Positions 8,085 through 17,418 are shown, counted from the first letter of the stretch. The stretch: DNA of 64,000 nt from Methanomicrobiales archaeon HGW-Methanomicrobiales-3 (GCA_002839605.1 PGYK01000008.1:62001-126000); one strand, 5' to 3'. The notes: generated by a model not told the origin, from the letters alone. Translations and numbers: made by a program.

Positions 8085-9920
8085 ATGGCAATGGAAAAAG
8101 ACCCGGTATCGGTGGTATTTCACCCCATGAGCACGATCGTCACAATCGAACGGGGAGCCACCGTGCTCGAAGCCGTTCGCCGGGCCGGGATCCAGTTCGA
8201 GAGCATCTGCGGCGGCAAAGGCGAGTGCAACAAGTGCAAAGTCATCTATGTCCGGGGCCCGTGCGATATCGGCACTCCCGACAGTATCAAAGGGCTTTCC
8301 GAGGGCGAGATCTCCTTCCATTACTGCCGGGCCTGCCAGACCCATGTCCTTGGCGACTGTGAGTTCACCATCCCCGTCGAGAGCCGGATCGATTCCCCCC
8401 GCATCCTGCACCAGCATGCGATCCCGGCACTCACGTTCTCGCCACCGGTAAAAAAATACCTTCTCCCGCCGTCCCGTGCACCGGCCGGCGCGGTGGGCCA
8501 GCGGTCGGTGAAACTGGAGGGCTACACCGGCACCCGTCCCCACATGACCCGCGGGCAGCACGACCGGCTGCTGGCGGCTGACGGGATGCTCACCGTGACT
8601 GTCTCAACAACGCCGGGATATGCGGAGATCATCGCCATCGAAGAGGGCGACACGACCGCGGACAACTACGGCATTGCCATCGATATCGGCACAACGACCG
8701 TTGTCGGGATCCTCATCGACCTTGTCCGCGGGACTGCCTGTGCTGAAGCCTCGTGCATGAACCGGCAGATCACCCATGGCGAAGAACTGCTCACCCGTAT
8801 CGCGGGTGCAAAAAAACCCGGGGGAAGAGAGCGTCTCCGGAAAGCGGTTGTTGAGAGCATCAACGACGTCATCGCACAGCTCACCAAATCCAGCGGGATC
8901 CCTGTCACCTCCATTCACGATGCCTGTATTGCCGGCAACACCGTGATGCACTCGCTCTTCCTCGGCCGCGACCCTTCGGTTCTTGAGCTGGTGAACGTGG
9001 AGGTCTCCCGCGAACCGGTCATCGTCCGGGCAGAGGCCGCCGGCCTGAACATCAACCCGCAAGCTTCGGTCTGGTGCCTGCCGAACGTGAGCCGGTTCAT
9101 CGGCGGCGATGCGGTGGGGGACGTGGTGGCCAGCGGCCTCCACCGGTCCGGTGAATTGTCGCTCCTTGTTGACCTCGGCACCAACGGCGAGGTCATCATC
9201 GGCTGCCGCGACTGGCTGGCCTCGGTCTCCTGCGCTTCCGGCCCGGCCTTTGAAGGCGCGGGGATCACCTGCGGGATGCGTGCCATGCGGGGCGCCATCG
9301 ATCATGTCACGATCGATCCGGCCACCGGTGAGGTCTCGTACACCACGATCGAAAACGATCCCCCGCGGGGCATCTGCGGGTCTGGCATCATCGACGCGGC
9401 AGCAGCGATGGCAAAAGCCGGGATCCTCGATTTCTCCGGAAGGTTTGTTGAAGGAAAGTCGGGCGTACGTTTGGGTTCCGACGGCCCTGAATACGTGATG
9501 GTCACAAAAGAGAGAACCGCAACCGGCCGGGACATCATCATCACAAAGCAGGACCTTCTCTACCTGATGGACTCAAAAGCCGCAGCCTGCGGGGCGGTCG
9601 GGGTGCTCTTAAAGAAGTACCGGCTCACCATTCACGATATCCGCCATGTTTATCTTGCCGGGGGATTCGGGGAGTACGCGGACCGCAGGAAACTTGTCAC
9701 GTTCGGCATCATCCCGGCGTTTCCGCATGTAGAGTTCCATGCCATCGGAAACGGTTCCGTTGCCGGAGCCTGCGCAGCGCTCCTCTCCACAGAAAAGCGC
9801 AACGAACTCGTGCAGGTGGCAAAAATGATGGTCTACATCGACCTGCTCGTGGACGCGGATTTCATCGAGGAGTACACGGCCGCGCTGTATATTCCCGGAA
9901 AGAAGGAATTTTTTCCCTGA
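8085..9920 (+). CDS. RACo-type reductive activator of the corrinoid protein (2Fe-2S plus ASKHA ATPase, DUF4445)
   Basis: This 611-residue protein has an N-terminal 2Fe-2S ferredoxin-type domain with C42-x5-C48-x2-C51 and C81/C84, a linker, then an actin-like ATPase half starting near residue 199 (AIDIGTTTVVG) with a second phosphate-binding stretch (LLVDLGTNGEVI). That is the build of RACo/AcsV, which spends ATP to reduce inactive Co(II) corrinoid protein back to Co(I). RamA of methylotrophic methanogens instead carries C-terminal 4Fe-4S clusters, and none is seen here. It lies 82 nt after cdhE, so CdhDE is the likely client. ATG at 8085 is used; 8091 is an alternative. Confidence 0.87.
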   Translation: MAMEKDPVSVVFHPMSTIVTIERGATVLEAVRRAGIQFESICGGKGECNKCKVIYVRGPCDIGTPDSIKGLSEGEISFHYCRACQTHVLGDCEFTIPVESRIDSPRILHQHAIPALTFSPPVKKYLLPPSRAPAGAVGQRSVKLEGYTGTRPHMTRGQHDRLLAADGMLTVTVSTTPGYAEIIAIEEGDTTADNYGIAIDIGTTTVVGILIDLVRGTACAEASCMNRQITHGEELLTRIAGAKKPGGRERLRKAVVESINDVIAQLTKSSGIPVTSIHDACIAGNTVMHSLFLGRDPSVLELVNVEVSREPVIVRAEAAGLNINPQASVWCLPNVSRFIGGDAVGDVVASGLHRSGELSLLVDLGTNGEVIIGCRDWLASVSCASGPAFEGAGITCGMRAMRGAIDHVTIDPATGEVSYTTIENDPPRGICGSGIIDAAAAMAKAGILDFSGRFVEGKSGVRLGSDGPEYVMVTKERTATGRDIIITKQDLLYLMDSKAAACGAVGVLLKKYRLTIHDIRHVYLAGGFGEYADRRKLVTFGIIPAFPHVEFHAIGNGSVAGACAALLSTEKRNELVQVAKMMVYIDLLVDADFIEEYTAALYIPGKKEFFP

Positions 9921-10137
9921 CGGGCGGGGATGGTGAGGATGACCGTTGGCTGTTTGCGCAGGTTACTCAGATACTTGCGTTGGTTTGGCCTGATCCAGAA
10001 AAACCTCCCGCAATGAACTTCCCCGGTCGTGGCCCATCGAAAATCAACCTATGATTCCTGTTAAATTTCTCCTGAAAAACGCGAAATGAGAGTGCCATTG
10101 GGGTACGCTGCCACAATACCCCCGAATGTGATGAACG

Positions 10138-10317
10138 GCCGCCGCCCCGGAGGGCGCCCCGCGGCGGCTTCAATTACCGGTCTTCCGGACCGGATATTTC
10201 CCCCAAACATTCCCTATGTGGTTCCCAGAATCGGGAAGTGCTCAAAGATATCCCGCGTGCAGCGTTTTTCATCCTTCCTGTGTGAACTCCAGTTCATGTG
10301 CGTTTCCCATGAAATAC
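10138..10317 (-). repeat. Mosaic intergenic element, modules A2-A1 (inverted copy)
   Basis: 10138-10168 is a GC-rich hairpin (module A2, arms beginning GCCGCC and ending GGCGGC). About 110 nt later comes module A1 with GTGTGAACTCCAGTTCATG and GCGTTTC. Read on the minus strand, it matches the A1-spacer-A2 order seen at 36.35-36.53 and 43.36-43.54 kb, including the spacer fragment near CCAGAATCGGG. Confidence 0.7.
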
Positions 10318-10397
10318 CCCGCCGGGTTACTCTGTCCGATTACCCTGCATGCACGCCATATTGGGCACAATCGCTTCCGCAGCCCGACCATTGCGCG

Positions 10398-10516
10398 ACA
10401 TTGGGGGCCTTGCCGCCCCCATAAGGAGTGCAAGGATTCGGGCGAGGACGTTATTTTCAGGCATAATTTTCATGGTTCGGGTGTGAACATCCGTTCATGT
10501 GCGTTCCTCCAGAGCA
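10398..10516 (-). repeat. Mosaic intergenic element, modules A3'-A1 (inverted copy)
   Basis: TTGGGGGCCTTGCCGCCCCC followed by ATAAGGAGTGCAAGG, GGGCGAGGACGTTATTTT, then the A1 core with GTTCATGTGCGTTCCTCCAG. The same arrangement recurs almost base for base at 18.56-18.67 kb. Confidence 0.7.
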
Positions 10517-10622
10517 GAATTTCCCGGAAATTGACGATGAGCCTCAATTGATCCCACGGCCATTCTTACTCATGGCTCCCTACCAACAACCTTTATCCTT
10601 CCGATCCGCATAATACTCCCGT

Positions 10623-11183
10623 ATGACCCCGGAACAGAATGCTGTCACCACGGTTGCAGAACTCATGGCCCTTGCCGCCCGGACCGCCCCCAAGGGAAAA
10701 GGCGAGGACTCGCTTGAGATCCGCGTGCTTACCAAAAAGGATTGCAAAAAACTCTCGGCCCGGCTTGAGAAAATGGGAAAGGATCTTGGGATCGGCTTCT
10801 TTCTCCGGGATGCAAAGAATATTGCCGCAGCCGATGCCTGCGTCATCATCGGTTCAAAGGGGGACATGGTAGCCGGCATCAACTGCGGCGGCTGCGGGTT
10901 TGCCACCTGTGCGGATTTTATCAAGGCCCGAAAGAAGAGCCGCGCTGCCATCACCCCGTTTGAAGGTCCGAACTGCGTGATCCGGATGGCGGATCTCGGC
11001 ATCGCGGTCGGTTCTGCGGTCAAAACTGCCCAGGCTCACAATGCCGACAACCGGATCATGTACTCGGGCGGGGTTGCAGCCCGAAACCTTGGCCTTGTTT
11101 CAAAGGACTGCTCGGTTGTGTACGCAATCCCGCTCTCGGCAACCGGGAAGAACATCTTCTTTGACCGGCCGAGCAGCCGGTAA
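10623..11183 (+). CDS. DUF2148 ferredoxin-domain protein
   Basis: This 186-residue protein resembles the DUF2148 family, small redox-like proteins common in methanogens and anaerobes. It has a cysteine-rich motif INCGGCGFATCADF around residues 89-102 that resembles the Cys-x2-Cys-x4-Cys pattern of the CdhE-type 4Fe-4S site, plus C118 in GPNCVIR. A metal or Fe-S site is likely but unproven. The gene stands alone behind the repeat-filled spacer, and its stop is followed by a T-rich stretch. Its reaction is unknown. Distance from the cdh operon is 0.7 kb, so a link to CODH is only suggestive. Confidence 0.8.
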   Translation: MTPEQNAVTTVAELMALAARTAPKGKGEDSLEIRVLTKKDCKKLSARLEKMGKDLGIGFFLRDAKNIAAADACVIIGSKGDMVAGINCGGCGFATCADFIKARKKSRAAITPFEGPNCVIRMADLGIAVGSAVKTAQAHNADNRIMYSGGVAARNLGLVSKDCSVVYAIPLSATGKNIFFDRPSSR

Positions 11184-11694
11184 TTTTTTCCTGTTCATGG
11201 GGAATCGCTCAACGATACCGGTAACCCCGGGCACACAAAATCTCCTTTTTGGAACATTTCCCGAAAATATTGCTCTGGTGAAATCATTTTTGTTATGGTG
11301 GGGGCAAACTGCTCCCATACCCTGTTTAAGATGCCTGCCGCCACCCCCGCGGGGCGCCCCCGTGGCGGCCTCAATTACAAGTCTTCCGAACCGGAGATTG
11401 CCCCGCCGTACTCCGTGAGGGGGCCAGAATAGGGGGTGCTTAAAAGAAATCTGCAGTGTGGCATTTTCCTTGGTTTTAGGGCGAACTCCCTTTCCTGCCC
11501 GTTTCAACAGAGCACATTTTTGTACCGGGTTCCCTCGTTCGTGATGGATCCCGGTTCCTGTGCTTTTTCATTGAGAGGAAAACGTCTTCCTTTCAGCTTC
11601 TTTGAATTGAACCACACGATTGCATACGGGTGTGACGTGGAAATTCTACGGTCAAGAAAAATTATTGGTAAAAAAATGAGCAGGCCCGGCAGGA
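11184..11694. other. Gene-free spacer between convergent genes
   Basis: The only structure seen is one inverted copy of the mosaic element (11337-11515) and an AT-rich end. No conserved open frame was found. Confidence 0.5.
11337..11515 (-). repeat. Mosaic intergenic element, modules A2-A1 (inverted copy)
   Basis: The A2 hairpin is at 11337-11369 with arms GCCGCCAC and GTGGCGGC. The conserved spacer follows (GAGGGGGCCAGAAT, GTGCTTAAAAGAAATC), then a decayed A1 module (GGGCGAACTCCCTTTCCTG). The spacer matches the 36.4-kb copy on the opposite strand. Confidence 0.7.
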
Positions 11695-12546
11695 TTACGT
11701 CCGCCTGCGTACTGCCATCACAACGAGCAGGAGGGCAATGCCGGCCAGGGCCACTCCCCCGGCAAAACCAGGTGCCTGCGTTGGCGTTGGCTGGATAATA
11801 GCCAAAAAGACCGAGATCTGGATGGTCTGACCCTCTTTTACGGTCACTGCCTTTTCCACGCCTTCATAATTCTCCTTACTGAACCTGAGCGTATGGGTAC
11901 CGGCCGGAATATCGGTAAACGTTGCCGGGGCTGTACCAACAAAGTTCCCGTCAATATCCACCCGGGCGCCTTCGGGAGTGGACACCACCTTTATCGCCCC
12001 ATTCGTTATGGGAACCTGCACAGCGGATGCTGCTTTTGCCTGGTCGATGATGATGTGGGTGAGGGAAGGGAGTGTGTCGGCATCCGTGAACCGGCGATTG
12101 TAGGCATCCGGAAACGTGACGGTGATGACCGCTGGCGAGAAGTCCGCTGACACGACGCTGTTGACCGCGGACTGCTGGAGCGCAATTTCTGCTTTCTTGA
12201 AGTCCATCGAGACGGTCCGGTATTCCGTGCCGGTCGGAACGTCGAAGAGGGACGCGAACTGTTTTAACCGGATCGTGGCGCTCGACCGGTCCATGGTGAT
12301 AAGTTCCGGGGGCTCGGAGCTGGTGCCGAGCCCCTTTAAGAGTTCCTCTTCCAGGATCGACTGGGGTATGGCATTCTCCAGAAATCCCTCAAGCGTAAAC
12401 CGGAAGACCGCGATAGCATCCCCGGTTTCATCGACCGTGATATCGAGCGAGTTTGCCGTAAAGGCAGAGGCCGGGCAAAAAAGGAGAACGGCAATCCCTG
12501 CCATGAGGACAAGAAGGGTGCGTGTGCGTGAAGCGAAGCCAATCAT
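11695..12546 (-). CDS. Secreted PEGA-domain protein with PGF-CTERM-like anchor
   Basis: This 283-residue exported protein has a signal-peptide-like N-terminus (residues 1-30), an unrecognised domain to about 180, one PEGA domain at about 185-248 (STPEGARVDIDGNFVG) and a C-terminal tail of PGF, a hydrophobic helix and RRRT (from residue 259). The tail matches the PGF-CTERM signal cut by archaeosortase ArtA, which would release the protein and attach it to membrane lipid. The likely place is the cell surface. Substrate and partners are unknown. It is divergent from the DedA gene, with 166 nt between the starts. Confidence 0.75.
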   Translation of the reverse strand: MIGFASRTRTLLVLMAGIAVLLFCPASAFTANSLDITVDETGDAIAVFRFTLEGFLENAIPQSILEEELLKGLGTSSEPPELITMDRSSATIRLKQFASLFDVPTGTEYRTVSMDFKKAEIALQQSAVNSVVSADFSPAVITVTFPDAYNRRFTDADTLPSLTHIIIDQAKAASAVQVPITNGAIKVVSTPEGARVDIDGNFVGTAPATFTDIPAGTHTLRFSKENYEGVEKAVTVKEGQTIQISVFLAIIQPTPTQAPGFAGGVALAGIALLLVVMAVRRRT

Positions 12547-12712
12547 CGTGAAAATTTCCGTCCTTCCCGCGTGCGGGACACGAATCTGAATACTATTATT
12601 CCGGTTTCATTCCCCATAATCTTTCAGGCCGGGCCGGCCATTGTGACGTGAATGCCGGCCTTGTACCTGCCACTCCCTTTAATAGAGCCCGGGCATAACT
12701 ATTCCGGTACCT

Positions 12713-13372
12713 ATGCTTGAATCGCTGATCCCGATCCTGCTCCATATTGACCAGAACCTTGCTTCCGTTGTTCACGAATACGGCGCCTGGACCTATCTCA
12801 TCCTCTTCTTCATCATCTTTTTCGAGACCGGCTTTGTGATCATGCCCTTCCTGCCGGGCGACTCCCTTCTGTTTGTTGGCGGGGCAGCAGCAGCGGGCGG
12901 GATCCTTGACCCATATCTGCTCATCATCGTCATCATCCTTGGTGCGGTTATCGGGGACACCGTCAATTACTGGATCGGCAATTACCTGGGCATCCATGTC
13001 TTTTACGAACGCTTCCCCACGCTCGTAAAAAAGGAGTACATCGACCGGACCTATGAGTTCTACGAGAAATACGGGGGCGCCACCATCTTTGTTGCCCGCT
13101 TTGTCCCGCTCGTCCGGACCTTTGCGCCCTTCCTTGCCGGCGTCGGCACCATGCACTATTCCCGCTTCCTCCTCTATAACATTGCCGGGGCAGTCTGCTG
13201 GACGGTCAGTATCGTCCTTGCCGGGTATTTCTTTGGCACGCTCGATGTTGTGCAGGAGAACATGGGCCTCCTCATCATCGCGGTCATCCTCCTGACTTCG
13301 GGGACACTTGTGTATATCCTCTTCACCCTCGTCAAAGCGTGGTGGGACCGGCGCAAAAAACCTGCGGCGTGA
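12713..13372 (+). CDS. DedA-family membrane protein
   Basis: This 219-residue integral membrane protein has the DedA/SNARE-associated (VTT) signature: an acidic/Gly stretch FFETGFVIMPFLPGDSLLF near residues 39-57 and the arginine-rich FVARFVPLVRTFAPF near 126-140. Family members include lipid scramblases/flippases for undecaprenyl phosphate or phosphatidylethanolamine and proteins that affect membrane potential. Length is normal. A TATA-like CTTTAATAG at about 12676 precedes the ATG. The exact archaeal lipid substrate is unknown. Confidence 0.88.
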   Translation: MLESLIPILLHIDQNLASVVHEYGAWTYLILFFIIFFETGFVIMPFLPGDSLLFVGGAAAAGGILDPYLLIIVIILGAVIGDTVNYWIGNYLGIHVFYERFPTLVKKEYIDRTYEFYEKYGGATIFVARFVPLVRTFAPFLAGVGTMHYSRFLLYNIAGAVCWTVSIVLAGYFFGTLDVVQENMGLLIIAVILLTSGTLVYILFTLVKAWWDRRKKPAA

Positions 13373-13562
13373 GACGAGAATATTTACCCGCGGGCCGTTT
13401 TTTCTGGTTACTTTTCCGGTGTGTATGCCCCACGGGGGCGGCGGGTTTTACCTTGCCCGGGGGTATGGGGATCTCTTGCCCCTCCCTTGTAATCAATGAA
13501 AGTTTGGCAAGGCGACGGCTGCCTCACAAAAAATAATGGCACTGAATAAGAGAATAAAAAAA

Positions 13563-14642
13563 TTACCGGGAATGGACGATCTGGATTCCCTGGTTGTCAA
13601 CCTTTGTTGCAATGGCGATCTTCAGGCCCAGCGGTTTTAAGATATTCTCAATGGATTTTTTGTCCTTTTCCGTGACAACCGCAATGGACGGTCCCACTGA
13701 ACTCATGCCCACGAACTCGAGTTTTGCCTCCCGGAGCAGGTTCATGTAATGGTAGATCCCGTAACTGTGGTGCTCCACCTCGGCCCGTTTGGAGCCGCGG
13801 AACTCGATCTCCCAGACGATTTCGCCGGCCTTTTTCACATCATCGCGTTCAAGCGCAGGGATGAGGTCCATCAAAAACAGGTATGCCTTGAGCTCGCGGT
13901 CCCGGTAATCGAGGGTCCGTGCCTTGTTCATCAAAAGATCGAACTCCTGCGTGCCGGCAGACGAGATGTCGGTTGGCGGGATGACGATGTACACATTCCT
14001 GCCTTCCGCGAACGGGTGGTGGTAGGCAAGCGCGAGTTCGTCTCCCATGATGGCCATGCCGCCAAAGGTGCTGACGGCCGGGCCAACGCCCGTCTCGAAC
14101 CCGAACGCGATGTCTCCTTCAGCCGTCTCCTCGCAGTAGTTGTGGCCGATGAGGTGCCGGAGCTGGGTGTTTGAGAGCGGCGAGCCCACCGCCTCGTTCA
14201 TGGCGGTTGCAACCGCGATCATGACCGTGCTGGTTGATCCAAGGCCTACGTGTTTGTACTCGTGATCGGTTACCCGGATGGCAAACCCGCCGGAATAGCC
14301 GACCGCTTTTTTGAAGACGGCAACAAAGTTCTCGATGATGGCGGCCCGGTCATAGTCGATGGAGATCTCCTTTTTTGTGCAGCTCACTTCTGCCGAACAG
14401 TAGCACTGGATGGCAAACCCGATCCCGCCGCCGCCCGGGTGGTCCGGGGCAAACCGGTTCATGTCGAGAACGGTGAGGTGGATCCGGGCCGGGGCCCGCA
14501 CAGAAATTTTGCCCTTCTTTTGTTTGAGCACGAACTTCTTCTTCTCAAGGCCGAGCGTCTTGAGGTTCTTTCCCGGGGGAAATGTCAAAAACTCGTATTC
14601 CACGAGGTCGAGGTCGCCCCCGCGGATCTTCATAATCGCCAT
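13563..14642 (-). CDS. Beta-ribofuranosylaminobenzene 5'-phosphate synthase-like GHMP-fold protein
   Basis: The product resembles beta-RFAP synthase, which condenses p-hydroxybenzoate with PRPP in the first dedicated step of methanopterin synthesis. SVRAPARIHLTVLDMNR (about residues 49-65) followed by a glycine-rich GGGGIGFAI is the family's N-terminal signature, and HVGLGSTSTVMIAVA is the GHMP phosphate loop. The product is 359 residues from the ATG at 14642. An upstream in-frame extension to 14738 looks non-conserved, and 14633 is another possible start. It stands alone. Paralogues of this GHMP group exist in methanogens, so the exact reaction is likely but not certain. Confidence 0.78.
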   Translation of the reverse strand: MAIMKIRGGDLDLVEYEFLTFPPGKNLKTLGLEKKKFVLKQKKGKISVRAPARIHLTVLDMNRFAPDHPGGGGIGFAIQCYCSAEVSCTKKEISIDYDRAAIIENFVAVFKKAVGYSGGFAIRVTDHEYKHVGLGSTSTVMIAVATAMNEAVGSPLSNTQLRHLIGHNYCEETAEGDIAFGFETGVGPAVSTFGGMAIMGDELALAYHHPFAEGRNVYIVIPPTDISSAGTQEFDLLMNKARTLDYRDRELKAYLFLMDLIPALERDDVKKAGEIVWEIEFRGSKRAEVEHHSYGIYHYMNLLREAKLEFVGMSSVGPSIAVVTEKDKKSIENILKPLGLKIAIATKVDNQGIQIVHSR

Positions 14643-15040
14643 AAGTATGAAGTCTTTTGAGGCGTGATGAGAAAAATATTCCCTGCACCATTCTCGAAAA
14701 ACGGGTCTGGTGAAACGGGCAGGAACGTGCAATTGCATCCAGAACAGGATAACCGGGAATTGTTCTGGTGATTGCCAAACGTTCTTCTTGCTCCGTTTTT
14801 GTCAAACAGAAGGGAGCGGGTGTGCCCCCCCTCCCCTCCCGACTGCCGCCACGGGCAGGCAGTCGTGCGGGCGGGGGAGGATGACAGATTGCCGGAGAAA
14901 AAGGATCGGATTGAGATTGTTCCGGTAATTGCAATTGCCCCCGGGGCGGCGCCTCGTCAAGAGCGGTGCACTTTTTTTAACATCTGGGACCCCCTGAATG
15001 CGTGCCCCTCTTTTTTGAATACCCAAAAAAAAAGAACCGG
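14643..15040. other. Gene-free spacer
   Basis: Apart from the GC-rich repeat at 14818-14890, nothing recognisable was found. A run of A residues at 15022-15032 lies downstream of the minus-strand PEGA gene and could end its transcript. Confidence 0.4.
14818..14890 (+). repeat. GC-rich inverted repeat D, copy 1
   Basis: CTCCCGACTGCCGCC, then GGGCAGGCAGTCGTGCGGGC and GGGGGAGG. The same order occurs on the opposite strand at 22348-22412. GACTGCCGCC and GGCAGGCAGTC can pair. Confidence 0.6.
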
Positions 15041-16354
15041 TTACCGGAATTTCCGGCTGGCCATGAAGATCGCAAACCCGAGCGCAGCAAATACCGGCAC
15101 GAGAGGAAGCGGGGACTTCTGGGTGGGTGCGGTTGCCGGTACCAGGGCGGCGGAGACCGTGCTCGTTACCCCGGCATTCACGGGCGTTGTTGTCATGTAG
15201 TCGGTATACCCGGCCATCTGGATGGTCACCGTGTGGGTGCCGGTTGCGACAGCATAGAGGTTGAGAGGCGTGATGCCCATGAACTGGTTGTCAATGAGAA
15301 CGTTTGCGCCTGCGGGAGTGGAGGTGACATCAAGTGCCCCGGTGCCTGACACCGGTGCGCCGGGCTGGAGGATGGCGCTCACTTCCGAGACGGTATTGGG
15401 TGAGACGCTGGTCCGTGCGGAGTACGGGGAGTACCCGGCAAGCGAGAGACCGACCGTGTGTTCGCCGGCCGCGACATTGTTGAGTTTGAGCGAGCCGGTG
15501 TTGGGGGTCTGGCCGACTGCGTTGCCGTCAAGGGTCACGGATGCCCCGCCGGGACTTGATGAGACATAGATCCAGCCAACGGTGCTTGAGGGCATCGGGT
15601 TGAGCGTAGCCGAGATGGTCCGGGTTCCCCCGGCGGGAACATCCACGGTGGATTTCCAGTCATAGTAGCCGGCCGTGTCAACCTCAAGGATGTGCGTGCC
15701 GGACGCAATGTTCGAGATCGTCATGGGGGTGTGGCCCTTGTACACAGTGTCAAGGTAGATGTTGGCATTTGACGGGGTGGAGGTGACGTAGAGCGAACCG
15801 GGGGTGTCCATTGGTGAGAGGGGGCAGAAGACATTCGACTGCATGCCGGACGAGACCGTGGTCGTGGTTGTGTAACTGTGGTACCCGCTCATCTCGGCCC
15901 GGATCGTGTAGCTCCCGGGCCAGACGCTGTTGATGGTCAGCGGGGCAAGTCCCCGGTAGTTGCCGTTAAAGTAGATCTGGGCCCCGGTCGGCTGGGAGTC
16001 AACCGAGATCCACCCGTACTGTACCTGGGTCGGAGTGGGCTGGGTCGGGATCGGGTTTAAGGTGGCGTAGGTCGTTGTCGTCTCACCTGCTGCCGGCATC
16101 GTGAGCGATCCCGTATAGGTGGTATACCCGGCTTTCTCGACCGTGACACTGGTGTACGGGCTGCCGGTTGTGTACACCGGAACAGTGAGCATGCCGCCGG
16201 CAGTCACTCCCTTGTATTCGCCATTGAACATGACGCTTGCTCCATCAACATTACAACGCACCTCGATCCATCCCTCGTCGCCGCCGACAGCGGCTGCTGC
16301 GGAGATGAAGAGCAGGAGTGTGCATACGCTTACCAGAACTGGAATACACTTCAT
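15041..16354 (-). CDS. Surface protein with five PEGA repeats
   Basis: This 437-residue exported protein has a signal peptide (residues 1-22), five consecutive PEGA-type beta repeats and a C-terminal anchor of Pro-rich spacer, hydrophobic helix and RKFR. The repeats are recognisable by their Gly-Tyr ends: AGYTTYTG, SGYHSYTT, AGYYDWKS, AGYSPYSA, AGYTDYMT. PEGA domains occur in archaeal surface-layer-associated proteins and are probably structural or adhesive. The C-terminal tail is a tripartite sorting-like signal, but its motif (PLPLVP) is not PGF. The gene lies 61 nt downstream of the methyltransferase start region and reads the same way. A ligand cannot be assigned. Confidence 0.78.
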   Translation of the reverse strand: MKCIPVLVSVCTLLLFISAAAAVGGDEGWIEVRCNVDGASVMFNGEYKGVTAGGMLTVPVYTTGSPYTSVTVEKAGYTTYTGSLTMPAAGETTTTYATLNPIPTQPTPTQVQYGWISVDSQPTGAQIYFNGNYRGLAPLTINSVWPGSYTIRAEMSGYHSYTTTTTVSSGMQSNVFCPLSPMDTPGSLYVTSTPSNANIYLDTVYKGHTPMTISNIASGTHILEVDTAGYYDWKSTVDVPAGGTRTISATLNPMPSSTVGWIYVSSSPGGASVTLDGNAVGQTPNTGSLKLNNVAAGEHTVGLSLAGYSPYSARTSVSPNTVSEVSAILQPGAPVSGTGALDVTSTPAGANVLIDNQFMGITPLNLYAVATGTHTVTIQMAGYTDYMTTTPVNAGVTSTVSAALVPATAPTQKSPLPLVPVFAALGFAIFMASRKFR

Positions 16355-16415
16355 ACAGGCTTACCTCGTTTCCGGAAGATGGGTGGTCACGGAATAAAAA
16401 GGAACGGGTTGCCGG

Positions 16416-17045
16416 TTATGGTGCCGGGCGGCAGAAGATGGCGTGGATCTCGGCCCGCCCGTAGGTCCTGCCCCGAACCCGCAGATCCCATGTATGGCCC
16501 GTAACGGACTGGCAGGTGAGGGGTCTGAAGAGTTCCGTCACTTCATTATCGGAGAAATAATGCGTGCTGATACCGTCTCCGCGAAGGAAGGTATCCTCTT
16601 CCACGCACGTGCCCTGCCCGAAGCGGAAATCCTCGCGGGAGAAGGCGGCAAAGTGAAGGGTCCCTCCCGCCCTGAGTACCCTTACGATCTCTTCTGCTAT
16701 TGCTTCGCGGCCGGCGCGGGGCATGTGACCGATGATATGCCGGGCTGTCACGGCATCAAATGATCCTGAGCGGAACGGGAGGTGACGGGCATCCGCAAGC
16801 ACGGCATGGCCTTTGCCGGTTGCCGGAAGGCCGGCCCGGGCTGCGCTGACTGCAACCCGGGAAAAGTCAAGCGCCACCACTTCATATCCCTGTACGAGGA
16901 GCGGGAGCGTGTTCTTCCCGTTGCCGCACCCGAGTTCCAGGACCCGTGCGCCCGGCTGCATTTCTGGAATGCCGGGTGCAACTCCGCCGTAGATCTGCCT
17001 GCGGCGCTGGTATGCACCATCCCAGATTGTGCGGTCGTCGGTCAT
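16416..17045 (-). CDS. Class I SAM-dependent methyltransferase
   Basis: This 209-residue product has the SAM-binding motif I VLELGCGNGKNTLPL near residue 36-50, the acidic motif II ALDFS and the post-II VLADARHLPF. The substrate is unknown, and the type (Methyltransf_11/25) is used on small molecules or proteins. The ATG at 17045 (MTDDRTIWDG) is chosen because the in-frame sequence upstream is an imperfect tandem repeat rather than protein-like. Confidence 0.82.
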   Translation of the reverse strand: MTDDRTIWDGAYQRRRQIYGGVAPGIPEMQPGARVLELGCGNGKNTLPLLVQGYEVVALDFSRVAVSAARAGLPATGKGHAVLADARHLPFRSGSFDAVTARHIIGHMPRAGREAIAEEIVRVLRAGGTLHFAAFSREDFRFGQGTCVEEDTFLRGDGISTHYFSDNEVTELFRPLTCQSVTGHTWDLRVRGRTYGRAEIHAIFCRPAP

Positions 17046-17084
17046 GAGGGACCCGGTTTTTTCTACTACCGGATATGCCCGGGT

Positions 17085-17255
17085 ACCAGATACACGTTGT
17101 CCTGCGGCCGGTGGGTCCCACCCCGGGCTCTTGAGGATCGATTTGCCGGAGATACCAGTAGCGTTCCCCGGCAACCGGTGAATCGTAACCCCGGACCTTC
17201 AGGATCGATTTACCTGCGGTGCCAGATACTCGTTCCCTTGCACCGGTATACCGGC
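17085..17255. repeat. Imperfect tandem repeat upstream of the methyltransferase
   Basis: About 2.5 units of 66-68 bp, each with a TACCAGATAC/TACCAGTAGC-like start, an ACCGGTG segment, CCCCGG and GAGGATCGATTT or CAGGATCGATTT. The units lie in the promoter-side region of the minus-strand methyltransferase gene. Confidence 0.6.
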
Positions 17256-17418
17256 CATTTTTCTGAACCACCGTTGCGGTGAGAGAACCAACCAAAGCAC
17301 TCATATAACTGGCGGGGTAAACTTATTGACAGGCTCAAATTGTCGGACCACCAGAATACGATCGATTTCCTGACGGGGAAGGCACGCATGGATCCCTGGC
17401 TGCCCGGGAGGTAGCATC

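Larger units (their letters stand above)
9921..10622. other. Gene-free spacer with mosaic repeat elements
   Basis: There is no credible gene in these 702 bases. They hold two inverted copies of the mosaic element (10138-10317 and 10398-10516, listed separately). The last 40 nt contain a probable TATA-like CCTTTATCC at about 10590 for the next gene. Confidence 0.5.

Noticed and set aside
17340-17414. 24-residue TTG-initiated leader frame
   Set aside because: Too short and unsupported, though it ends just before the ribosome site of the next gene.
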